The notes under the pieces: generated by a model | What the model saw: the letters and a program-made list of their open reading frames with translations, nothing else | What the model was told of the DNA's origin: nothing | Database searches by the model: none | Translations under genes and position numbers: made by a program | Part shown: positions 1 through 9,227 of the stretch, one piece after another | Numbering within the stretch: position 1 is the stretch's first letter | Layout: each line of letters begins with the position of its first letter | Assembly: GCA_000687695.1 (NCBI GenBank) | Contig: JHWZ01000010.1 | Location: forward strand, 29,575-93,574 | DNA from: Lachnospiraceae bacterium P6B14 | Lineage (GTDB): Bacteria; Bacillota; Clostridia; Lachnospirales; Lachnospiraceae | Direction: 5' to 3' | DNA length: 64,000 nucleotides

Positions 1-12
1 AGATCAGCTGTG

Positions 13-942
13 TCATATCAGGTCGTCATTTCCTGACCCTCCTCCGGAGTGTCCACCTCCGGAATGACCACCGGAACTACCCCCACCGGAGTTTCCTCCA
101 CCTGAGCTGTGTCCTCCTGAATCGTGACTTGCAGAAGATCTTTTTCTCCCTTTGCTTATATATACTGTTATCTTTTCTTTAAGTATGTCCACTTCTCCGC
201 TTTTGGGAGAGGTCTCTATGATTCTTCCCTTTTTTACAGCGGATGAATAACGATATTCTATGACTACGTGCTTCTTAACGGCCTTTTTAATCTTGTCAAA
301 TATAGGCAGCCAATTATCTCTTGATGTTAGAATATCCCTGACAGATTTACGCACTGCATTTTTATTCTTACCCTTTATTTCCGTAACATCCACCAACCAA
401 TCAAATTCCTCAGACAACTCATCTACTGTTGGTTCAGTTGTCGGCTCCGGTGTCGGCTCGAGCGTCGGTTCCGGTGTCACCTCCGGAGTTGGCTCAGGCG
501 TTGCTATAGGTGTCGGTTCGGCTGACGATTTGATTTCCGCCACTTGCTGCTCTGCACCACCGAAGTTTCCCAATGTCATATAAGCAAAGACACCCGCACC
601 ACCTGCAAGCAATACCAGAAGCACGATAGCAACTGCTATCTTTACTCCCTTACCGCTCTTTTCCGGTTTTTCCCCAACCGATGATTTTTCTTCGATAACA
701 GAAGGCTCTTCCACAGGTATCTGCTCAACGACCGGCTCCTCGACAGGGATGACCGATTCTGCTGGTTCTTCCGGCTCTTCTGGAATAGACATGCCTCCGA
801 TAGGAAAATCATTCTCCACAGGCACCCCGCCTATTGGAAACTCCTCCACCGGTATTCCGCCAGCAGGAAAGTCTTCATCTGATGCTTTTATGTCATCCTG
901 CACCGGCACTCCGCCGATGGGAAAATCCTCAAACGACTCCAT
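13..942 (-). CDS. Bitopic membrane protein with cytosolic FPIGGVPV repeats and an external PASTA-like domain
   Basis: Predicted single-pass membrane protein of 309 residues. The N-terminal ~97 residues are acidic and carry four copies of a motif (D/E)FPxGG(V/I/M)(P/S)(V/I) at about 6-14, 24-32, 34-42 and 45-53, then two IPVEEP repeats. A membrane helix spans about 100-122. It is followed by a Pro/Thr/Glu linker and a region (~225-270) ending GRIIETSPKSGEV...ITVYISKG, which resembles a PASTA domain. The tail (~271-309) is rich in Gly, Ser and His. With no signal peptide, the repeats should be cytosolic and the PASTA-like part outside. The start follows GGAGGG. It lies 11 bases downstream of the InlB/Big_2 surface-protein gene and is probably co-transcribed with it. 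Function unknown; a role in wall sensing is only inferred from the PASTA resemblance. Confidence 0.8.
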   Translation of the reverse strand: MESFEDFPIGGVPVQDDIKASDEDFPAGGIPVEEFPIGGVPVENDFPIGGMSIPEEPEEPAESVIPVEEPVVEQIPVEEPSVIEEKSSVGEKPEKSGKGVKIAVAIVLLVLLAGGAGVFAYMTLGNFGGAEQQVAEIKSSAEPTPIATPEPTPEVTPEPTLEPTPEPTTEPTVDELSEEFDWLVDVTEIKGKNKNAVRKSVRDILTSRDNWLPIFDKIKKAVKKHVVIEYRYSSAVKKGRIIETSPKSGEVDILKEKITVYISKGRKRSSASHDSGGHSSGGGNSGGGSSGGHSGGGHSGGGSGNDDLI

Positions 943-953
943 GTCGCCCTCCT

Positions 954-2525
954 TTATTTCTTAATCCTGATTATTCTTGAACACTCTCCTTCAATCCCTT
1001 TACCTTCTGCACTGACCTTTATCTTGTATCCTCTCATATCAGCAGACTGGATCGATTTATTCGTGAATAATGTAAGCTCTCTCCATTTGCTTTTATCTTT
1101 TTTTGTTTTGTAATACAAGTGATACTTCTTTACGCCCTTAAGTTTTTTCCACTTAATTATCGTCTTTCCATTTTTTTTGGTATATGTAAGCTTAGTTACT
1201 TTGGGTGGCTTTACCTGCACAAGAATCTTTATAGATGCTTCTTCCGTGGTATCCGTCGCCGCTGCGGTGACAGTGATATTTGCCGATCCGTAATTCTTGG
1301 CTTTTACTGTTCCATCTGAATCCACACTTACTACATCCGGCTTACTGCTTTCAAACGTAAATGACGCATCTGATGGTTGGATCTGAGCGAGGTTTATGAT
1401 GCTCTTCCCCGGCTTTCCATATATGATCGAAACCGGCGAATCTCCTGTAAGAATCAGTTTATACGACCATATCGCATAGAGCGTCATATTCTGTTTTGGA
1501 TAAAGGGTGTTTCCACCTACATACTCAGGGGTTGTTGATTCCTGAGATGTCGACCATCCCTTAAACTCATACCCTTCAAGTGACGGACTGAGCTTAGGAA
1601 TCTGATAACCCTCCTTTGCATCACAGTTTACATAATCGGTGTCAAGAGTCTCATTATTTCCCTTTGGTCCCATACTATAAGTAATCTTGTATTTCTCTCT
1701 GACATAAACACCATCGGCTATAAATGTTCCCCCAATGCCATCACCGGCTCCGAAATAATAATACCTGTTATTTGATTCGCTGCCCAGGGTAAATGTATAT
1801 GTACTTGAGTTGGCGCCTTTTATAAGTGTGATTTCATCTACACTTTTAATTGTCGGAGTTGATGCATATCCCCATTCATATGTATAATCTGTACCCTTTC
1901 CCCCGACAGCTGATCCTACCAGGGTTACCTTCGAACCAGATTCTTTGTACGTATTTATATCACCTTCTATACGAACATCAGATATTCTGTTATAGGTAGT
2001 AAATGATGCAGAAGCCACTGCGGTTGTGTATCCGCTTATATTGGCAGTCACTTTAAGAGTATAGCTTACTCCGTTTTTGTAAACAGAGCTTTTCAATTCC
2101 CTGTTCGTGTGCCTGTAAGATCTGTTGTTTGAACTACCGGTCCAACTCGTTCCTGTCCAACTTTCGACTTTCTGATTACTCGAGTTATCATAAACTTCAT
2201 AGCTCAAACTCGAATTCGGAACAACTTGATCAACTGCGTAGAGCATATTAAGATTATTACCAATCCAAAACTCTTTATCATTCACCAATGTGTTATAGTT
2301 TTTCTGACTTATCTCATTATCGGTAAATGCTTTCTTCTTTATATGGATACTGGAGGTAATGACAGTCGGCGTAGTTGCTGTCGCCAATTTCTTCGTCTCC
2401 TTTAACTCTTTCGCCATGGCCGGACCATCCTGAAACCCCGCCATACCTGTAATCATAAGCGTTCCTGATAAGACTATTCCTATAAACGCCCTTACAACTG
2501 ATGATTTACGTCCCTTTTTCTGCAT
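954..2525 (-). CDS. Secreted surface protein with InlB B-repeat, Big_2 and FN3-like domains
   Basis: A 523-residue exported protein. The N-terminus has a basic stretch, a hydrophobic core (about 13-30) and a possible cleavage region near AMA. The middle (~185-275) is Ig-like. An InlB B-repeat (Listeria-Bacteroides repeat) follows at about 280-355 and ends in GYEFKGWST...TLYAIW. Then comes a Big_2-type domain (~355-440; SSKPDVVSVDSDGTVKAKNYG). The C-terminal ~80 residues, rich in Lys and starting KLTYTKKNGKTIIKWKK, look FN3-like. There is no LPXTG motif, so anchoring is unclear. The start has AAGGAGG eight bases upstream. Probably a cell-surface adhesion or structural protein; the ligand is unknown. 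Confidence 0.85.
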   Translation of the reverse strand: MQKKGRKSSVVRAFIGIVLSGTLMITGMAGFQDGPAMAKELKETKKLATATTPTVITSSIHIKKKAFTDNEISQKNYNTLVNDKEFWIGNNLNMLYAVDQVVPNSSLSYEVYDNSSNQKVESWTGTSWTGSSNNRSYRHTNRELKSSVYKNGVSYTLKVTANISGYTTAVASASFTTYNRISDVRIEGDINTYKESGSKVTLVGSAVGGKGTDYTYEWGYASTPTIKSVDEITLIKGANSSTYTFTLGSESNNRYYYFGAGDGIGGTFIADGVYVREKYKITYSMGPKGNNETLDTDYVNCDAKEGYQIPKLSPSLEGYEFKGWSTSQESTTPEYVGGNTLYPKQNMTLYAIWSYKLILTGDSPVSIIYGKPGKSIINLAQIQPSDASFTFESSKPDVVSVDSDGTVKAKNYGSANITVTAAATDTTEEASIKILVQVKPPKVTKLTYTKKNGKTIIKWKKLKGVKKYHLYYKTKKDKSKWRELTLFTNKSIQSADMRGYKIKVSAEGKGIEGECSRIIRIKK

Positions 2526-2640
2526 TTGTTGCCTCCTTGCCAGTACGGTGACTGTTTCAAAATATTTGTTTTTTGAATAAGGGTCATACCTGCCCCCATA
2601 TATTATGACGATTATCTATGGCTTTAGATTTTATTATTTT

Positions 2641-4560
2641 TTATTTTTTTATTCTTTGCTTTCTTGCAATAGTCCATTCGCTGTAGTTTCCCTGCTTATT
2701 CACCGCCCTGACACGGACATAGTAGGTTTTACCTGCCCTAAGACCCTTGAACTTCACGCTTCCCGAGTCTACTGCCTTGGTTTTTACGCCTGAATCAAAA
2801 CTTTTGCTTACAGCACACTGCACCTCAAACGACTCAGATCCTCTCGGGTTCATATCGTAAACTCTTACCTTGATCCCTCTCTTTCCCGATGCATTTACCA
2901 GAAAATGCGGAGTACGGTTTTCCTCATAAACATCGCCATCCCGGTCGTCGTCATCATCATCCTCATCATCATACTCTCCTGACGGATCCGGAGTCGGGGT
3001 AGGATTAGGAGTCTTTTCAGGTTCCGGTGAAGGTGTTGGTGTTTTTCCGGATCGGTCATCCGACGGATCTGATCCACCATAGCGCGACTCATCATAGTCC
3101 GGAACCGCATAGGATTTATCATCAAAATACTTCCACTTATCAGCTGTTTTTACCAAAACCTTGTTCTGAAAAAGATACATTGCGAAAACCGGAGTATTGT
3201 ACTTGTTCGTGCTTGTATTCTGATCAATATTGTATTCATGTATTCCGTCTGTTCCTCCGTAATAAAGCTTGTTTGCGAGAACAGCTATACATCTGTTACT
3301 GTCCGATGGGATATCGAGCGCTGAGATATCCGAAAAATCGCTGCCTCTGCTCTCACACGGAACACCACCATTCATGAATACCCATCTGTCTGCTACATAG
3401 TAGTAAGGATTTGTTTTTCCTGAAGCTTTCGGGAAGTATCCGTCATAATCCGAACCGAACTTTCCTGTGATTCCGTCGAGCTTCTGAGAATAGTAGGCAT
3501 CCAGATCGTGACTCCCCATGAATGAAGATGTCTTTGCGTACATAAACTGGTGAGTCACACTATCCTTTTGACCGTCATCCCATGTAACATCGAAATAATA
3601 CCAGCTTCCATGCATCTTTACGGCATTCCATGCATGACTCCTGCTCCAAACATTGTAGCTTGTAAAGCCCATATCCTTCATCAGATGATTGAGCACTGCA
3701 GCATAACTCTGACAAACGATTCTTCCGGACTCAACAATCTCAATTGGTGTGTGGATTTTATAGTACTCCGGATGATATGCTTCAAGCTGGCATTCTTTGG
3801 TTGCGTACTCAGCTGAAAGAGCCACTCTGTCATAGAGATACAAAAGTATGTCCTCATCCGACATAGATGAATTCTTCTTTGGAAGCGCCTCGATATCTGC
3901 CAAAAACCTTTTGTATTTCTCCACTTCTTCTTTTATTTTCTCAACTCGGTATATGCTGGCCACGCGCATATATACATTTTCCGAATCCTTTGTTGCTGAC
4001 ATTGCAGTGAAGAGCGTACACAGATTGGGATACTCAGCAATAGCATCAGCAAGATATCCCATAACCAACTGTTTTGTCGGAACCCCGCCAAACTTATCAA
4101 GGCTCAGGGTAAACTTGATATAACTCTTAGCTCCATTTGCATCTGTGCCTCTATCATCAGAATAAACATTTACCGCCTCTGCTTTTTTTCCATCCAGATC
4201 ATAGAGAAACGCCTTCATCTGCTGATTCATCGTTCTTCCGACATAATTTGATACGGCATCGTCGTATTCATCATTTTCCCTGCTCGCTTTGGCAGCCATT
4301 TTCCTTTTTTTATTCTGTTTGTTAGAAAAATCATACTCTACAAAACCTGCCAATCCGCCTCCGGAGATACTATAGCTATCCTCATCATTTTCGATCTCGA
4401 CATCCATGTCCTGATAGAGCTTCTCAACAGAAGTCTGTGTTTTTACTTCTTTTTTCTGCGCAGCCTGTGCTACATTCCCGATTCCCGGGTTCACTCCTGC
4501 AATAGCTGCTACTACAATCATTGCTACAATCATCTTTCTTCTCAAGGTTTTGTTCATCAT
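2641..4560 (-). CDS. Secreted transglutaminase-like protein with C-terminal FN3-like domain
   Basis: A 639-residue protein with a signal peptide (hydrophobic ~10-30, AQA-type site near 33). A transglutaminase-like core has the catalytic triad in order: Cys283 in GRIVCQSYA, His309 in RSHAWNAV and Asp324 in YYFDVTWDDG. Next come a degenerate region, an acidic Pro-rich linker with a long Asp run (~515-545) and a C-terminal FN3-like module ending WTIARKQRIKK. Family knowledge allows either cysteine protease or amide cross-linking activity on wall or surface proteins, and the sequence cannot decide between them. The start has AAGGAGG with an 8-base gap and is followed by a second ATG. It is the first of three transglutaminase-like proteins in the window. 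Confidence 0.85.
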   Translation of the reverse strand: MMNKTLRRKMIVAMIVVAAIAGVNPGIGNVAQAAQKKEVKTQTSVEKLYQDMDVEIENDEDSYSISGGGLAGFVEYDFSNKQNKKRKMAAKASRENDEYDDAVSNYVGRTMNQQMKAFLYDLDGKKAEAVNVYSDDRGTDANGAKSYIKFTLSLDKFGGVPTKQLVMGYLADAIAEYPNLCTLFTAMSATKDSENVYMRVASIYRVEKIKEEVEKYKRFLADIEALPKKNSSMSDEDILLYLYDRVALSAEYATKECQLEAYHPEYYKIHTPIEIVESGRIVCQSYAAVLNHLMKDMGFTSYNVWSRSHAWNAVKMHGSWYYFDVTWDDGQKDSVTHQFMYAKTSSFMGSHDLDAYYSQKLDGITGKFGSDYDGYFPKASGKTNPYYYVADRWVFMNGGVPCESRGSDFSDISALDIPSDSNRCIAVLANKLYYGGTDGIHEYNIDQNTSTNKYNTPVFAMYLFQNKVLVKTADKWKYFDDKSYAVPDYDESRYGGSDPSDDRSGKTPTPSPEPEKTPNPTPTPDPSGEYDDEDDDDDDRDGDVYEENRTPHFLVNASGKRGIKVRVYDMNPRGSESFEVQCAVSKSFDSGVKTKAVDSGSVKFKGLRAGKTYYVRVRAVNKQGNYSEWTIARKQRIKK

Positions 4561-4667
4561 AGTGGTGTCCTCCTTTATTTTCCGCAGTTTTCACTGCTTT
4601 CGTTTTTGTTTTACACCTATATGATGCAAGAAGTTTCGATCAGGTTTTATGAATTTCAAATTTTTTT

Positions 4668-4709
4668 TAAAAAAATGTCCCCTCCCCGGCAAAACTGCCG
4701 AAAAGGGGA
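4668..4709 (-). terminator. Rho-independent terminator after the lipoprotein gene
   Basis: Read on the minus strand, an interrupted stem (AGGGGA/TCCCCT outer, CGGCA/TGCCG inner) is followed by seven T residues. It sits about 30 bases past the stop of the lipoprotein gene and closes the sigma factor/lipoprotein unit. Confidence 0.8.
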
Positions 4710-4739
4710 TAAAAATCGTATGTTGTCGATTCAAAAAAA

Positions 4740-5384
4740 TCAGATTTCTCTCCTGACTGCCTTCTTTCGTCTGTCCTTGTAGCTGAACTTCATGCGTTTT
4801 TTCAGCCATTCGGGTTCAGGCCTTTGACGGATTCTCATGCACGCAACCTCCTCGCCATGCTCGTTAAACACATCATTCTGATACACGTCGGCCCATTTTT
4901 TCGTTTTTTTGTCATCTGAGTTCAGATCCACGTATTCCATCGTGTATTCTCCGCCTTTTGAATTAAGCTCCTGACAATACAGAGTTTCCTCGTTTATATA
5001 TTGGACAATCTCGAGCCATCCGTCCTCATCCATATCCGTCACACAGTACTTTCCGTCATTTAAGCCTTCCAGCTCATAAGCCTCCCCGATTTCCACAGGC
5101 TCATCAAACTCACATTCATCGCACCACAGATTAATGTTTTGGATCAGTATGTCTATCTGACCATCGACAGACGGAGCGACATCTGTCCCGCCGCCCGATA
5201 CTGCTTCCGCGGCAGATCCTGATACGGTCTCCGTCGCACTGCCGGAAACTCCTTCTCCCGAAACAGCGCTTGACTCTGCCATTATTTCAGACTGATCGGT
5301 CGTAGACAGGTTATTTCCGCATGCATTCAATATAACCATGATCATGCATACTGCAAGGATGAATGCTTCATTTTTACGTTTCAT
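4740..5384 (-). CDS. Lipoprotein with VSGSA repeats, downstream of the membrane-fused sigma factor
   Basis: An exported lipoprotein of 214 residues with a type II signal peptide ending in the lipobox LNAC. A low-complexity spacer with VSG(S/G) repeats follows, then a globular part containing DMDEDGWLEIV, which resembles a calcium-type DxDxDG loop. I chose the internal ATG (MKRKNEAF) because the GGAGGA ribosome site lies between an upstream in-frame ATG and this one. It begins 24 bases after the stop of the membrane-fused ECF sigma gene, so the two are probably one operon. No family recognised. It may act with the sigma factor's external domain, but only the gene order supports this. Confidence 0.8.
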   Translation of the reverse strand: MKRKNEAFILAVCMIMVILNACGNNLSTTDQSEIMAESSAVSGEGVSGSATETVSGSAAEAVSGGGTDVAPSVDGQIDILIQNINLWCDECEFDEPVEIGEAYELEGLNDGKYCVTDMDEDGWLEIVQYINEETLYCQELNSKGGEYTMEYVDLNSDDKKTKKWADVYQNDVFNEHGEEVACMRIRQRPEPEWLKKRMKFSYKDRRKKAVRREI

Positions 5385-5408
5385 CAGTTCCTCCATGTGA
5401 ATAGTGTT

Positions 5409-6959
5409 TTAACGCTGCCTGCTTTTTATCTCTCCCAGCGAGCGCACTTTTCTTACCCGGTATTTTCCGTCATCTATCAACTCCATTGTTGCTTCCAGCC
5501 TCTGTGAATAGATATCTTCTCCGGTTTCCCAGTAATAATTGTACTCATCCTCTGCGATCTTCTTTGATATAACACCTTCTCTAGTGTAGGTAATGACCAT
5601 TTCAGAGCCTTTTATCACCGTGTTCTCTATTGTGACGTTTTTCCAAATATAACCGTAGCCTTCCTTCCCCCAGCCCAACTCATCTTCTGAGATATTGCCT
5701 CTAAAGTCCCCTATGGCAAGTTCATCCCCGATCACACGGATCATAGGAACGGAACTGGCTTTATCGGTAAATCTGTAATCCGTTATCGCGCTGAGGATCC
5801 TATTTGCCTCATCAACCTTCATCCTCGGTCTTTCCTGACGATCTCCAAACAGCTTATTGTCTTCATAATAATATATTCCGTTTAGGATGATCCTGCTTAT
5901 CTCCCTTTTTGTGAGCTCACGCCCGCTTAGATCATCCGGCACACACGCCAATATCGTTTCGAGATCGGTCTTATCAAGACCGCCGTGAACCAGCGAAGGT
6001 ATCTCCTCATCACTCACTGGCCGTGGTTCAGAATCCGGGGTCATACTGCTTTGTATACTCTTATCCAAAGGGCCTTCATCGGACCGGTCATTCGCGTTCA
6101 CGGATGACTCCAACCGGGTATTACCAACAGAAGCCGGACCATCTCGATTTGCTAAGAATACGCCTCCGGCGGCAATTCCCGTAACCGCCACTGCTCCTAC
6201 CACACCCAATGTGATTTTTCCTCCGAGAGTCCCCAAAAAGCCTGATAATCCCGACGCTACGCTCCCTGCAGCAAGTCCGCCAATAGCGAGACCTTCGGGC
6301 ACACCGGCAAACTCTGCTGCATCTTCCGCGAGAAGACGAATGATAACGGTAACAGGTGTGAGTCCGAAGAAGTTGTAACCTTTCTTCTCGAGAAGATCCG
6401 CCTTTTTCTTTAGGTGCTTTCTGGCGTAATTTAGTCTGGACAACACTGTTCCTTTCGGACACTCAAGTATCTGCGAAATATCCTCAACACTGATCTCCTC
6501 TACATAGTACATCAGCACGCATACGCGTTGTTCATCCGGAAGTGTATCGATCATCTCCGAAAGGATTTCCTGTCGTTCCTTAACCGTGAATGATATCTCC
6601 GGGTGTATCTCGTCTCTCTCATCCTCGATCTTCAGGTATTTTGTTGTCTCATCATCATCTCCCAAGGATGAAAAAAGAATCGGATTCTTTTTTCTAAGTG
6701 CATCAAGCGCTGTACGTGCGACAATCTGTCCCAGCCATGCCTCTATCTTTTCCGGATCATCCAAGTCGCTGATTCTTTCCCATGCCTTCACATAGGCATC
6801 CGCCACAACATCCTTTGCGTCATCGGTATTCTTCATATACTTCAGCGCAATATAATACTTAGATTTGTAGGTTTCCTCATATATTTGGGCAAATCCGTCT
6901 TTGTCGCCCTGCATGGCTGACTTTGCTGCCTCTGTCAGACTCTCAAACTTTTTCAACAC
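5409..6959 (-). CDS. ECF-type sigma-70 factor fused to a membrane helix and extracytoplasmic domain
   Basis: A 516-residue protein. Residues ~15-90 are sigma region 2 (YKSKYYIALKYMKNTDDAKDVV, then WLGQIVARTALDALRKK). Residues ~130-190 are sigma region 4 (LPDEQRVCVLMYYVEEIS, then CPKGTVLSRLNYARKHLK). A Gly/Ala-rich helix at about 248-270 is a clear membrane segment, followed by ~245 residues predicted outside. Most ECF factors are about 190 residues and soluble, so this one roughly doubles that length and ties the factor to the membrane. The start is GTG, with an in-frame TTG next to it. GGAG lies 4 bases from the GTG and 7 from the TTG, and the TTG start aligns exactly with the start of the divergent paralogue. 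The external part may sense stress and control release; this is inference. Confidence 0.88.
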   Translation of the reverse strand: MLKKFESLTEAAKSAMQGDKDGFAQIYEETYKSKYYIALKYMKNTDDAKDVVADAYVKAWERISDLDDPEKIEAWLGQIVARTALDALRKKNPILFSSLGDDDETTKYLKIEDERDEIHPEISFTVKERQEILSEMIDTLPDEQRVCVLMYYVEEISVEDISQILECPKGTVLSRLNYARKHLKKKADLLEKKGYNFFGLTPVTVIIRLLAEDAAEFAGVPEGLAIGGLAAGSVASGLSGFLGTLGGKITLGVVGAVAVTGIAAGGVFLANRDGPASVGNTRLESSVNANDRSDEGPLDKSIQSSMTPDSEPRPVSDEEIPSLVHGGLDKTDLETILACVPDDLSGRELTKREISRIILNGIYYYEDNKLFGDRQERPRMKVDEANRILSAITDYRFTDKASSVPMIRVIGDELAIGDFRGNISEDELGWGKEGYGYIWKNVTIENTVIKGSEMVITYTREGVISKKIAEDEYNYYWETGEDIYSQRLEATMELIDDGKYRVRKVRSLGEIKSRQR

Positions 6960-7054
6960 GTTACTCCTTTTTTGGTTTTTATAAAATCTACGACCCTTCT
7001 CATTCGTCTGAATTAATGGGACTATCTATAACCACACGGAATGAGGACACGGCT

Positions 7055-7630
7055 TTGAAACAATTCAAAAACATTACAGAAGCTGCACTTGCCGCGAAAA
7101 ACGGCGATCGTGACGGGTTTTCCTACATATACGATCAAACCTATACTGACAAGTACAACATCGCACTCAGATACATGAATAATCCAACCGACGCGGATGA
7201 TGTCATCTCAGATTCATACATGAAAGCTTTGGAAAAGATCCATACTCTCAAAGATCCATCACGAGTCGAAATGTGGCTGGGACAGATTGTCGCACGTACG
7301 GCGCTTGATGCTCTGAAAAAGAAAAAGCCCATGCTCTTTTCTTCCATGACAAACACTATCGACAATCAACCCTTATGGGATGTACAAAATGAAAACACAG
7401 AAGTCCAACCCGAGCTTTCCTATATGATGAAAGAAAAAGAGGCACTGATCAACCGGATGATCGATTCTCTCCCGGACGAGCAGCGCATCTGCGTGCTTAT
7501 GTACTATGTGGCGGAACTCTCTTCCGGAGAAATAGCCCAAATCCTCGAATGCCCGAAGGGCACCGTTCTGTCAAGGCTAAACTATGCCAGAAAAGCTCTA
7601 AAAAAGAAACTCGAACACGACAAGCCATAG
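7055..7630 (+). CDS. Soluble ECF-type sigma-70 factor, divergent paralogue
   Basis: About 191 residues, the usual ECF length, with region 2 (YTDKYNIALRYMNNPTDADDVISD, quoted in part; WLGQIVARTALDALKKKK) and region 4 (LPDEQRICVLMYYVAELS; CPKGTVLSRLNYARKALKKK). It is strikingly similar to the sigma part of the divergent neighbour, so the pair is probably a duplication in which one copy has or gained a membrane tail. I prefer the TTG start because GAGGA lies 7 bases upstream and the product then starts MKQFKNITEAA, matching MKKFESLTEAA of the paralogue. An ATG at 7016 is possible but has no good ribosome site. It converges with the zinc-ribbon gene on the right. Confidence 0.88.
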   Translation: MKQFKNITEAALAAKNGDRDGFSYIYDQTYTDKYNIALRYMNNPTDADDVISDSYMKALEKIHTLKDPSRVEMWLGQIVARTALDALKKKKPMLFSSMTNTIDNQPLWDVQNENTEVQPELSYMMKEKEALINRMIDSLPDEQRICVLMYYVAELSSGEIAQILECPKGTVLSRLNYARKALKKKLEHDKP

Positions 7631-7651
7631 CCCAGCCGACCGACCGCTCGC

Positions 7652-9205
7652 TCACCCTGCGAGTCCTTCGTAACCTGCTCCCTGATATTCATCGTCCGCG
7701 GTCACCAGCTCGTCATACATTACATCCGTCGATGTATAACCATCGACCATCTGCCAGTATCCGAACTGCAGATCAGTCGAGCCGAGTATCCTTCGGTATG
7801 CCGTCTCAATCTCATATGACCCGTCCGCAAGTCTCTTTACATCGTCATACTCCACCGGGAAGTATACTGTTTTTGTTTTAAAGCCCTTGGGCTTTTCCAG
7901 ACTTGAAACACTCGCGGAATAAACGAGATAAACCTTATTATAGATATCCCAGGTATCGGTTTTTTTATTGGTCAAAAGATAATAGCCTACGTACTTGATA
8001 TCCGTAGCCTTTATCTGCTTTTCTCGATTTGCATCATCGAAATACTGCCTTACGTATTCCTCGGTAGCGCTTTTCATCTTGTCCACGGCGCCCTGCTCCA
8101 ATGCGGCGTTTTCGATCACATACGAATCAACGTTGTCAAGTTTATAATCCATCTCCGTCCGGGAAAACTTCACTCCGTACTTCTCTCCGAACATCTCCTC
8201 GTCATAACCGTTAGCAATTATCTTCACCGTATCACCCTGCTTCAGTCCGTCAGTGGGCTCTGCCGTGAAACTGATATACTCCATCCAATCATCCTGGGAA
8301 TCCGAATCACAGTAAATATAAGCCTTTGGAGAAACCCCGTCAACATGGACATTCAGATGATCAAACGGGTCGACAGCCTTTACCTCGGTAAGTCCCGAAA
8401 CCGTCACTGTCTTCGTATCACCTAGGACCTTTGTCTTTACTTTATCGATCCTTTTTTCATTTATCTTATATGAAACATGGATGGTGTCGCCGTTTTTCAG
8501 CCCGGAATCCTTATCAAGCTCTAACTTTATCCCGCTTATCGCAGAGTATATATCCATCAGTTCCCCGAAGTTCTCGATTCCCTCTTTGAAGATCGCGCCG
8601 TAATCGGCATCCTCGGGATTATTCTCAACATCCCTGACCAACGATGTGTCTATGCCCATATCTTTTGCAAATCTGATTGAAAGCTCCTTCACATCGAGAT
8701 AGGCTCTCGCCTTTCCATCTCCGTCCGTACCGTCAAAATCTACTTTGGTATAATCGCTGAGCTGGATGGCCTCGCCGCTTTTTCCGTTTATCACGAACAC
8801 GATAACGAGCGTGATCGCCGCTGCCAAAAGAAATACACCGCCGCCGATAAGCCCGAATATGAGCGGTAGCGGTGCTCCTGACTTCGCCACAGCACCACCC
8901 GCTGCTCCTGCGGCGGTTTTCACCCCGGATGTGGCTGTCTGCGTCATGACGGGCGCGCTCTCGGTCATAGTTCTGGCGCCGGCGAGTGCCTGCTCAGCTC
9001 CTGCCGTTTCCTCAACTATTCTGCTTTTTTCTCCCTCGTCCTGCTCATCTTCTGTTTCAGCTGTGTCGGTACTCTCCGTGGCCTCTTCGGTCACGTCCTC
9101 TGCCGGCTGAACTGTCTCAACCACATCTTCTATAAGCTTAGCCCCACAAGCCTGACAGAACTTACTACCGTCGGGCATTACCTGGCTGCATTTAGGACAT
9201 ATCAT
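7652..9205 (-). CDS. Zinc-ribbon membrane protein with large extracytoplasmic domain
   Basis: 517 residues. An N-terminal zinc ribbon has Cys3, Cys6, Cys17 and Cys20 (CPKC...CQAC). A long acidic, Ala-rich linker leads to a membrane helix at about 113-139, then ~375 residues outside. The layout recalls TcaA-like Firmicute envelope proteins, but I do not see a clear family match in the external part. It has two beta-rich repeats around DTIHVSYKINEK and DTVKIIANGYDEE. The start has GGAGG with a 9-base gap. It lies downstream of the secreted zinc-ribbon gene and is probably co-transcribed with it. An envelope role is likely; the precise function is unknown. Confidence 0.82.
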   Translation of the reverse strand: MICPKCSQVMPDGSKFCQACGAKLIEDVVETVQPAEDVTEEATESTDTAETEDEQDEGEKSRIVEETAGAEQALAGARTMTESAPVMTQTATSGVKTAAGAAGGAVAKSGAPLPLIFGLIGGGVFLLAAAITLVIVFVINGKSGEAIQLSDYTKVDFDGTDGDGKARAYLDVKELSIRFAKDMGIDTSLVRDVENNPEDADYGAIFKEGIENFGELMDIYSAISGIKLELDKDSGLKNGDTIHVSYKINEKRIDKVKTKVLGDTKTVTVSGLTEVKAVDPFDHLNVHVDGVSPKAYIYCDSDSQDDWMEYISFTAEPTDGLKQGDTVKIIANGYDEEMFGEKYGVKFSRTEMDYKLDNVDSYVIENAALEQGAVDKMKSATEEYVRQYFDDANREKQIKATDIKYVGYYLLTNKKTDTWDIYNKVYLVYSASVSSLEKPKGFKTKTVYFPVEYDDVKRLADGSYEIETAYRRILGSTDLQFGYWQMVDGYTSTDVMYDELVTADDEYQGAGYEGLAG

Positions 9206-9227
9206 AGTTGTATTCCTCCATTTTCGG

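Noticed and set aside
420..520. Short tandem repeats of GGTGTCGG type, possible CRISPR-like or DNA repeat
   Set aside because: They encode the Pro/Thr/Glu linker of the membrane protein and have no constant spacer length.
4591..4809. 72-codon frame overlapping the lipoprotein 3' end and the terminator
   Set aside because: It runs through the hairpin, is low in coding signal and overlaps a better-supported gene.
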